Shown here piece by piece: positions 1-5,873 of a stretch of DNA of 22,034 nt. The stretch is from IMG/VR virus record IMGVR_UViG_3300020191_000081, positions 1-22,034 of that record, one strand, 5' to 3'. Positions within the stretch are counted from its first letter, which is position 1. Every line of letters starts with the position of its first letter. Below the pieces are notes generated by a model. That model ran no database searches. It worked only from the letters and a program-made list of their open reading frames with translations, and had not been told where the DNA came from. Made by a program: the position numbers and the translations under genes. Source of the DNA: a virus.

Positions 1-436
1 AGTTCCATCCACGACCATCGATTGCTAAGATATCTGATTCTTTATATCCTGAACTAAGAAGTGCATATGCTGCATGTGATTGATGATGGTCAATATAGTA
101 TTTGTTACCGATTAATTTATAATCCCACAACGTAGAAGGCTTAAATTCTAAAAATTCTTTTTCTATATTATGATAAGGTATTGATTCTATTCCGCCTACA
201 GTTATAGTAAATGCTAGAACTTCATGATTATCTGGTTTGAAATATTCGTCATAAAATTTTCTAGTATATTTTGTATCTTTTTTATTCATTCTTGATGCTT
301 CGGAATGATGTGGATATACATCAACATGCCATGGAACATTATGTTTTTTTCGGCTATATCTTTCTATTTGATTATGGAACATCCCATCATATGTATTATG
401 ATCATGTGGACCTAGGGCTATACTAAATATTTTCAT
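1..436 (-). CDS. NodU/CmcH-family O-carbamoyltransferase, N-terminal part (cut by window edge)
   Basis: The minus strand reads 145 codons from an ATG at 434-436 without a stop to the window edge; the C-terminus lies outside. The N-terminus (FSIALGPHDHNTYDG) fits the family opening with a conserved His-Asp (H11, D12), followed by an ERYSRKKH segment (residues 25-32), the hallmark HHQSHAA metal/ATP-site motif (117-123) and AIDGRG (138-143). Family members transfer a carbamoyl group from carbamoyl phosphate, via a carbamoyl-adenylate, to a hydroxyl of a sugar or antibiotic; full-length proteins are usually 500-600 residues, so roughly a quarter is visible. Its start overlaps the end of the SGNH gene by 14 bases, so it is the fifth gene of a coupled operon. 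The substrate cannot be told from sequence; a sugar made by the neighbouring enzymes is the natural guess. The other metal ligands and the C-terminal domain cannot be checked here. Confidence 0.82.
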   Translation of the reverse strand, partial: MKIFSIALGPHDHNTYDGMFHNQIERYSRKKHNVPWHVDVYPHHSEASRMNKKDTKYTRKFYDEYFKPDNHEVLAFTITVGGIESIPYHNIEKEFLEFKPSTLWDYKLIGNKYYIDHHQSHAAYALLSSGYKESDILAIDGRGWN

Positions 437-1082
437 ACATAAAATCCGCTATTAATTCTTGTCCTTTTTTATTTGGGTGAGCATCTTCATTAGATATTTC
501 AAAACGCCTGTCTGGTTTATGTACTATTTTATTTTGAATATTAAAACCTCCAATTTCTTTAAATATTGGCCAACCTATAAAATTATCTTCGTTGATTAAA
601 TCAATAATTACGCTAGTTTCAAAGGAAACTAAAGCCCTTCTATTACCAATTCCACTACCATCCCCATACTGTGTTGGACTTAACATTTGAACTTGTTTAT
701 ATGGTACTTTAATATATTCACATAATATTTGAAAACTATAATAATATCTTATTTGTCTTTGGATCCAATATTCATTTGTCCCCTTTATATCAAATCTTTC
801 ATTATTCCAAGTTTTATTCTGTTTTTGCCAATCACGTCTTTCTGATTTTGACCAAGCCGCAATTACTAAACCAATATTACTAGTATGAGGTACTGTTTCT
901 AATAAGCTATTATATATGTATTCAGAGCCAGAACCTCCCTTACCTAGGTTAATGCATTCCATTCCTAATTTTTCGGCCAACATTTCTGGCCATTTTGGCC
1001 AAGAGCAATCTAGCTCCGGATGGAACACCGACTCAAATTTTGTATCACACCAGCTGCAACCTGAAACAATTAGCTTTTTCAT
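423..1082 (-). CDS. SGNH/GDSL-like hydrolase or acyltransferase
   Basis: A 219-residue protein. It opens MKKLIVSGCSWCD, where GCS (8-10) sits at the position of the GDS nucleophile block and S10 would be the catalytic serine. A glycine-rich GKGGSGSEY stretch near residue 48 fits block II, and a C-terminal NEDAHPNKKGQ (198-208) fits the Asp/His block V with H202 as the base. Such proteins remove or transfer acyl groups on sugars and other small molecules; short versions are common in marine T4-like phages. No signal peptide or membrane segment is seen, so it should act in the cytoplasm of the infected cell. It overlaps the radical SAM gene by 4 bases (ATGA) and the carbamoyltransferase gene by 14. 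GCS instead of GDS, and an uncertain acidic residue (E199 or D200), leave hydrolase versus transferase open. Confidence 0.62.
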   Translation of the reverse strand: MKKLIVSGCSWCDTKFESVFHPELDCSWPKWPEMLAEKLGMECINLGKGGSGSEYIYNSLLETVPHTSNIGLVIAAWSKSERRDWQKQNKTWNNERFDIKGTNEYWIQRQIRYYYSFQILCEYIKVPYKQVQMLSPTQYGDGSGIGNRRALVSFETSVIIDLINEDNFIGWPIFKEIGGFNIQNKIVHKPDRRFEISNEDAHPNKKGQELIADFMYENI

Positions 1083-1894
1083 AAACTAGGTCCTGATGCA
1101 GCTAAAATACTTAAAAGCATTTCCCTATTTATTTTTGGTATTTTTTCAGTACATACCTTACAATATTCTTCAAATTCAAAAAGTTGATAGTTCATCATCT
1201 TATCGACATTCTCTTGACTAATTTCATATTGGCGAGAGCCATTAATTACTTTTTTGCTACAATGTCTTATTTTTTTGATTTCGAAATCAATTACCGGTAC
1301 TGATGGAAATGCAGCACAGATCCTTCTTTTTTCCTCAGGGTCTTGTTCCAATCTGTTAAAAGTGGGAGACCTTGAATTATATGCTTTGAGTATGGTATTG
1401 TCATGATCAATATATCTTAAATCATAATTTTTTCTATATTCAAAATAGCCAGGAGTTTGAATTACGATATTATAGTTATTCTTGTCATTTTTTTCGAAGA
1501 AATCGTAATTGCCTAGTTTTTCCATTTTATCCCCGTAAAAATCTAATACTAAATGTTCCATATAAAAAATTGTAGGATCTTCTAATACAAATGGATATTT
1601 TTTTCTTACAAATGAATTAGATAATACTGCAGGAATATGTTTATCGTTTTTTTTTATTTCAGAAATAACCTCATCTAGATTTTTAATTAAACCAGGCTCT
1701 CCTCCAAGAAGATTAAACTTAGCTTTATAATTTTTAAAATAATCTAGGGTTTCTCGTAGGAAATCCATATCAACAGTTAGATTTCTCATTTCAAGTGTCC
1801 ACGCAGTACAATAATGGCAAGACTTATTGCATGACATTGATAGGTATAGATCTATTGAAGGATAACCAATACTTAGTTCATTATATGATATCAT
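1079..1894 (-). CDS. Radical SAM enzyme with extra C-terminal cysteines
   Basis: A 271-residue protein with the canonical 4Fe-4S motif CNKSCHYC (C22, C26, C29) and a GGEP SAM-binding motif (64-67) in the expected order. This defines a radical SAM enzyme that cleaves S-adenosylmethionine to a 5'-deoxyadenosyl radical. After the partial barrel there are further cysteines at 193, 212, 245 and 248 (ending CKVC), similar in spirit to the auxiliary-cluster region of SPASM/twitch proteins but shorter. The reaction is not predictable; epimerisation, dehydration or C-H functionalisation of a sugar or peptide are all known for the superfamily. Its start codon overlaps the aminotransferase stop as ATGA and its own stop overlaps the SGNH start the same way. 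The start is supported by this coupling; no strong Shine-Dalgarno sequence is visible. Confidence 0.85.
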   Translation of the reverse strand: MISYNELSIGYPSIDLYLSMSCNKSCHYCTAWTLEMRNLTVDMDFLRETLDYFKNYKAKFNLLGGEPGLIKNLDEVISEIKKNDKHIPAVLSNSFVRKKYPFVLEDPTIFYMEHLVLDFYGDKMEKLGNYDFFEKNDKNNYNIVIQTPGYFEYRKNYDLRYIDHDNTILKAYNSRSPTFNRLEQDPEEKRRICAAFPSVPVIDFEIKKIRHCSKKVINGSRQYEISQENVDKMMNYQLFEFEEYCKVCTEKIPKINREMLLSILAASGPSL

Positions 1895-2949
1895 AAGAAT
1901 ACCGATTCTATTTCTATTAGGATTTTATTTATCTCTTCACTAGTTAGCCATGGATGAATGGGTAAAGACAATATGGATTTACTTACTAGTAAAGAGGTTG
2001 TCCTAACTGGGCCGCTATACATACTATTTTCAGATATAGTTTTTTCATAATGTACTTGTGCTTTTAACCTATTTCTAACACGATCTCTGATATCTTTATT
2101 TTCAAAACGAACAGTATACTTATGATAGTTATGGTTTAGCCCATTACTACATTTTTGTATTGATACTGGAAGATCATTTAGTACGTACTCATATTCCGAA
2201 GCTATTTTTTGACGCTTAGTTTGCCATTCATCCATTTTATCTAAACGGAAATTAATAAATGCAGCATTCATATAAAACATTTTAGAATTATATCCTAGGA
2301 ATTCAAAGTCATTTCCTTTACCATGCTTTCTTAATTTCCTTACATATTCTGCTTTATTTTTGTTATTGGTCATAAGCATGCCACCACCAGATATACCAGC
2401 AATGACCTTATTATTATTAAAGCTATAAGAACTTATATCTCCAATCGATCCGGCCTTTACACCATTCAGACTTGATCCTAATGACTGTGCAGCATCTTCA
2501 ATAAAGACAATATCATTGTCTTTGCAATATTGTAAGATTTCAGATGTATCGGTCATGTTACCAAAAAGATGGGTGTATATTAATGCCTTGGTTTTTTTGG
2601 TTGTTCTTTTCTTGATCTCTGGGAATGATATGTGATATGAATCTAAATCAATATCACAAAAGACCGGCGTAGCGCCTGTTCTAGTAATACAGGATGCTGA
2701 CGATATCCAAGAAAAATCACTTACTAATACCTCATCACCTGGACCAATATCATAGCATAGCAACGAATAGTAAAGTGCATCAGTAGCGCTATTTACGGCT
2801 ACCGCGTAACTTCTATCTGAATATTGCGCAATACGTTCTTCTAGAAATTCTACATTGCTATCATTATCTTCTTGCATTACTTTATGAAAAAGATCTGAAT
2901 AGGCATCTTTATTTTCTAGGTATTCTCTATCCCATCCATTATAATTCAT
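1891..2949 (-). CDS. DegT/DnrJ/EryC1-family PLP-dependent sugar aminotransferase
   Basis: A 352-residue protein of normal length for the family. Visible landmarks are VAVNSATDALYYSL (51-64, cofactor-phosphate region), GDEVLVSDFSW (71-81), FIEDAAQSLGS (149-159, the Asp that contacts the pyridine nitrogen), and SYSFNNNKVIAGISGGGM with the Schiff-base lysine at K181. Family members transaminate nucleotide-linked keto sugars (usually from glutamate) to give amino sugars for O-antigen, capsule or glycoprotein glycans; a minority are dehydratases, but these replace the lysine, which is present here. The gene overlaps the upstream glycosyltransferase-like gene by 11 bases and the radical SAM gene by 4. 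A GGAG about 12 bases before the ATG is a fair ribosome site. This is the clearest indicator that the cassette makes or changes a sugar. Confidence 0.93.
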   Translation of the reverse strand: MNYNGWDREYLENKDAYSDLFHKVMQEDNDSNVEFLEERIAQYSDRSYAVAVNSATDALYYSLLCYDIGPGDEVLVSDFSWISSASCITRTGATPVFCDIDLDSYHISFPEIKKRTTKKTKALIYTHLFGNMTDTSEILQYCKDNDIVFIEDAAQSLGSSLNGVKAGSIGDISSYSFNNNKVIAGISGGGMLMTNNKNKAEYVRKLRKHGKGNDFEFLGYNSKMFYMNAAFINFRLDKMDEWQTKRQKIASEYEYVLNDLPVSIQKCSNGLNHNYHKYTVRFENKDIRDRVRNRLKAQVHYEKTISENSMYSGPVRTTSLLVSKSILSLPIHPWLTSEEINKILIEIESVFL

Positions 2950-3760
2950 TTACAATATTCTCCACATTAGGCTTTTCAATTTTTCTTTTGTAATATATTT
3001 CAGCGCCTTTATTCATGGCTTCAAATATGATAGGTTTATTGTAGTATTTACACTCCTGTATAATACGGGGTGCAGGATCATTTATACCTTTAGTGTACAC
3101 ATACGAATCGAAGATACCAAGTAAATTATCAACTGGTACAATAATATGATTATTCTGATAATTTACTACGCCAATATCATATATCAAAATGCCATGTGAT
3201 TCGTACTTGTGTAATACAGATTCTGCAGCACTATAGTAATCGTTATTGGTACCATTGAAAAGATACTTAAATTGGATATCATTTTCAATTGGTTTATGTA
3301 CATCAAAATATATTCGTTTTTCGAATGGCTTTCCTTCACCATATGGATACACCTCATAGTCACAAAGATCTACTACTAATTCTGGTACAAAATAAGAAAG
3401 AGCATTATAGTATTCTATCTTATGATTTTCTGAGTATACAGCAAGTACCTTTCCTTTAAAAAGTAAATGTAATAAAAGCAACTGGTCGCTACTATAATTT
3501 TCCCGATTTAGAAAACCATGTGTCATCATACTTCTACCCATAATCAAGGTAACACCATCCATTGCCATATCATTAAAAATGATATTATTAAATGATGTGT
3601 ACTTTTTGGTGATAGCGTCGAAGTAATCTTCAGCTTTAAAATGAGGATGTGTTACAATTACCAAGTGACATTTTACGCCAATTGAATTTAGATAACAACA
3701 ATATTCATAACTGTAATAAAGCAAACCATCACAAGGTTTACTAGTGCATACTATATTCAT
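2939..3760 (-). CDS. GT-B glycosyltransferase-like protein
   Basis: A 273-residue protein, first gene of the leftward operon. The N-terminus (MNIVCTSKPCDGLLYYSYEY) resembles the Rossmann start of GT-B enzymes. The C-terminal stretch NDPAPRIIQECKYYNKPIIF (about 226-245) has the layout of the GT4 donor-binding E-x7-E region, where an acidic residue precedes a hydrophobic beta strand. The protein is shorter than the usual 350-400 residues and I cannot point to a full EX7E motif, so donor and acceptor are unknown. Similar proteins occur beside aminotransferases and carbamoyltransferases in marine phage genomes. The start is the first ATG after the divergent promoter region; no strong Shine-Dalgarno sequence precedes it. 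Alternative: a non-catalytic or otherwise distinct Rossmann-like protein of the cassette. Confidence 0.5.
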   Translation of the reverse strand: MNIVCTSKPCDGLLYYSYEYCCYLNSIGVKCHLVIVTHPHFKAEDYFDAITKKYTSFNNIIFNDMAMDGVTLIMGRSMMTHGFLNRENYSSDQLLLLHLLFKGKVLAVYSENHKIEYYNALSYFVPELVVDLCDYEVYPYGEGKPFEKRIYFDVHKPIENDIQFKYLFNGTNNDYYSAAESVLHKYESHGILIYDIGVVNYQNNHIIVPVDNLLGIFDSYVYTKGINDPAPRIIQECKYYNKPIIFEAMNKGAEIYYKRKIEKPNVENIVNEL

Positions 3761-3793
3761 TTTTTAAGACCAAATAACATTTCAATCAAAGGT

Positions 3794-3801
3794 TATTTAT
3801 C
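3794..3801 (-). promoter_or_regulatory. Possible late promoter for the leftward cassette
   Basis: Read on the minus strand this is GATAAATA, one base off the T4 late box TATAAATA, 34 bases before the first leftward ATG. The same GATAAATA variant occurs before the gene at 11347. The region is AT-rich, so a chance match is possible. Confidence 0.35.
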
Positions 3802-3808
3802 GATCGTT

Positions 3809-3816
3809 TATAAATA
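3809..3816 (+). promoter_or_regulatory. T4-type late promoter box
   Basis: A perfect TATAAATA, the box recognised in T4-like phages by RNA polymerase carrying the phage late sigma factor (gp55) and co-activator. It lies in the divergent intergenic gap about 50 bases before the first rightward structural gene, as expected for virion genes. Confidence 0.65.
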
Positions 3817-3832
3817 CTAAGCAGCATTCTTT

Positions 3833-3840
3833 TATAAATA
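3833..3840 (+). promoter_or_regulatory. Second T4-type late promoter box
   Basis: A second perfect TATAAATA, 24 bases after the first and 26 bases from the ATG at 3867. Transcription from about 10 bases downstream would leave a short leader containing the AAAGGA ribosome site. The two boxes in tandem suggest strong late expression of the fibre array. Confidence 0.68.
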
Positions 3841-3866
3841 AAGAAAATAAAGGATAATTTATCAAC

Positions 3867-4220
3867 ATGGCTCAATACGAAGATTTTACAATTGATCAAG
3901 GTACGGACGTGGCAATTGAGATCCATGTTGTTGATGCTTTGAATGCTACTAAAAATTTGACAAACTATTCTGTTTCTGCTAAGATGAAAAAGACTTACAA
4001 CAGTGATAGTTCAGACACAACTAATTTTACATCAATTGTTTCTACACCACCTACTGATGGGATTGTTACTCTATCACTTACCAATACCCAAACAGATAAT
4101 TTAAAATCAGGGCGATATGTATATGATGTAGAACTTTCCTTTGTTGATAGCGCCGGCAGTACAATTGTCGAAAGAATACTAGAAGGAAAAATTTTAGTTA
4201 CACCATCTGTTACTAAATAG
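3867..4220 (+). CDS. Small phage structural protein with LtfC/Gp6-like beta-sandwich
   Basis: A 117-residue all-beta protein. The pattern DFTIDQGTDVAIEIHVVD near the start, a T-NYSVSAKMKK strand, D-GIVTLSLTNTQTDNLKSG, then GRYVYDVELS and a final ILEGKILVTPSVTK matches what I know of the LtfC/p132/Gp6 beta-sandwich domain found in fibre and neck regions of many tailed phages. It is probably a small virion or fibre-attachment component. It is the first gene behind the tandem late boxes, with an AAGGA ribosome site, and is followed 8 bases later by the next gene. The exact place in the virion is unknown. Confidence 0.6.
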   Translation: MAQYEDFTIDQGTDVAIEIHVVDALNATKNLTNYSVSAKMKKTYNSDSSDTTNFTSIVSTPPTDGIVTLSLTNTQTDNLKSGRYVYDVELSFVDSAGSTIVERILEGKILVTPSVTK

Positions 4221-4228
4221 AGGAAAGA

Positions 4229-4489
4229 ATGACAGTTAAAGTTACATCTTCTCAAGAAGCTTCAAAAGTAAAGGTTATATCGACCGATCAGACTACAATT
4301 GTTAAACAAGTTAAAATAGGAACACCAGTAAGACGAGTAACTGGTGGTTCATTTAGTATTAATAGTATCGACGGAGTAAATACATCTGGAAAACAAGATG
4401 GAAGTGTACTCGTTTATAATGCTACCACTTCAAACTTCGAAGCAACATTAAATTTAGATAAGCAATTAGTTAACGGGGGCAACTTCTAA
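4229..4489 (+). CDS. Small fibre-associated structural protein
   Basis: An 86-residue protein. The second half (SIDGVNTSGKQDGSVLVYNA, then a N-F-EAT ending with LVNGGNF) is a recurrent module in marine T4-like phage fibre proteins, where 'DGSVLVYN' segments precede a trimerising end. The first half is rich in Val/Lys and alternates like beta strands. GAGGAA overlaps the upstream stop and serves as ribosome site; the stop overlaps the next start as TAATG. I cannot assign a precise function; a connector or adaptor between baseplate and the fibres that follow is plausible. Confidence 0.6.
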   Translation: MTVKVTSSQEASKVKVISTDQTTIVKQVKIGTPVRRVTGGSFSINSIDGVNTSGKQDGSVLVYNATTSNFEATLNLDKQLVNGGNF

Positions 4490-5820
4490 TGGCCACAATA
4501 ATTCGAATTAAGAGATCCGGCACCACGGGATCTCCAACTACCCTCAAGCTAGGTGAACTCGCGTATACCTATCTTGGCGGTACTCAATCCAACGGTGGTG
4601 ATAGATTATATGTAGGAACCGGCGGCGTTGATTCGAATGGTGACGCTCTTACCTTAGACGTTATAGGTGGTAAATATTTTACTGATAAGTTAGACCATGT
4701 ACCTGGTACACTAACAGCATCAAGTGCTATTATTACCGATGCTAGTAATAAAATTGACGTATTGAACGTTGATAATATTACTATCGACGGCAATGCTATT
4801 ACCTCAACAAACACCAACGGTAATATTACAATTACTCCCGATGGTACTGGCGAGATTATTGCTTCTACCCTAACAGTTAGTGATTTAACAGATAATCGTA
4901 TTGTTCTTGCTGGAGCTAGTGGTGCGCTCGAAGACGATACTAATCTGACGTTCGATGGTACAGACTTTATTATTAATACAACCAGCTCTTTACAAATTCC
5001 AGCTGGTTCTACTGGTGATCGTCCTACTCCCGTTACCGGACAAATTCGCTTTAATACTACACTTGCAGCCTTTGAAGGTTATCATGGTACTTCTTGGAAC
5101 AGTCTTGGTGGAATTATTGACGTTGACCAAGACACAAAAATTACTGCTGAAAATGCCGCTGGCGCAGATTCCGATGCACTAAAATTCTTTACAGGTGGCG
5201 TCTTAAGGATGACACTTGATTCTGCAGAATTATCATTGGATGGTATTAACTTAATTTCAAGTAAGTCTGGTGATACATTAACAATTGATCCAAATCCAGT
5301 AGGTGATTCTGGAACATTAGTTATTCTTGGTAACTTGAAAGTCGAAGGTACACAAACAATTGTTAATTCGACTGCAGTTTCTATTAATGACAAAAATCTT
5401 GTTCTTGCAGATTCTGCAGTAGATTCAGCTGATGCAAACAATGCTGGTTTTACTATTAACGGTCCTGCAAATCCAGTTACATTCCTTTATAAATCAGCTT
5501 CTGATACAATCCAGATCAATCGCCCATTTACGACTCCTGGTGGCGGTGTTACCAATATTCTTGATAATTATACAACCGATGACCTAACAGAAGGTTCTAA
5601 TCTTTATTATACAGACGAACGTGTTGATGATCGACTAAGTAACCTCTTATTAGCAGGTGAAGCAATTGATCTTACATATGACGACAGCGCAAATACTTTA
5701 CAGATCGACGTTGAGCTTGCAACAGTTAGCAATCCTGGTGCAGCTTTCTTTGATTCTGATCAGATGACTGTTACATCAGGATTTGTAACGATCTTTGAAC
5801 TTGATGGTGGTGTATACTAG
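4489..5820 (+). CDS. Tail fibre protein with Mtd-like N-terminal domain
   Basis: A 443-residue protein. Residues 1-40 (IIRIKRSGTTGSPTTLKLGE, then LAYTYLGG and RLYVGTGG) fit the N-terminal domain of major tropism determinant-like fibres, a presumed attachment module. After a repetitive beta region (NITIDGNAI, TPDGTGEI) comes the 'GNLKVEGTQTIVNSTAV' shaft module (about 281-344), which recurs in the genes at 8450 and 11347, then TTDDLTEGSNLYYTDERVDD and a short C-terminal end. No S74 chaperone or recognisable adhesin domain is present, so it is likely a proximal fibre or connector. Start codon shares TAATG with the upstream gene. Confidence 0.72.
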   Translation: MATIIRIKRSGTTGSPTTLKLGELAYTYLGGTQSNGGDRLYVGTGGVDSNGDALTLDVIGGKYFTDKLDHVPGTLTASSAIITDASNKIDVLNVDNITIDGNAITSTNTNGNITITPDGTGEIIASTLTVSDLTDNRIVLAGASGALEDDTNLTFDGTDFIINTTSSLQIPAGSTGDRPTPVTGQIRFNTTLAAFEGYHGTSWNSLGGIIDVDQDTKITAENAAGADSDALKFFTGGVLRMTLDSAELSLDGINLISSKSGDTLTIDPNPVGDSGTLVILGNLKVEGTQTIVNSTAVSINDKNLVLADSAVDSADANNAGFTINGPANPVTFLYKSASDTIQINRPFTTPGGGVTNILDNYTTDDLTEGSNLYYTDERVDDRLSNLLLAGEAIDLTYDDSANTLQIDVELATVSNPGAAFFDSDQMTVTSGFVTIFELDGGVY

Positions 5821-5828
5821 TAATTGAT

Positions 5829-5846
5829 AAGAAGTTTTTACTTCTT
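5829..5846 (+). terminator. Weak AT-rich hairpin, possible terminator
   Basis: AAGAAG and CTTCTT can pair around a TTTTTA loop just after the stop of the fibre gene, followed about 11 bases on by CCTTTTTT. The stem is only six mostly A-T pairs, so it may do nothing; its position in one of the few real gaps (53 bases) is the main argument. Confidence 0.25.
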
Positions 5847-5873
5847 CTATATTACCTTTTTTAAGGACTGACA

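Noticed and set aside
1926-1933. GATAAATA on the minus strand 32 bases before the radical SAM start, as a late promoter
   Set aside because: It lies inside the aminotransferase coding sequence (EEINKI) and such matches are expected often in AT-rich DNA; not listed as a feature.
5487-5496. TATAAATC inside the 443-residue fibre gene
   Set aside because: Imperfect box within coding sequence and far from any start codon.
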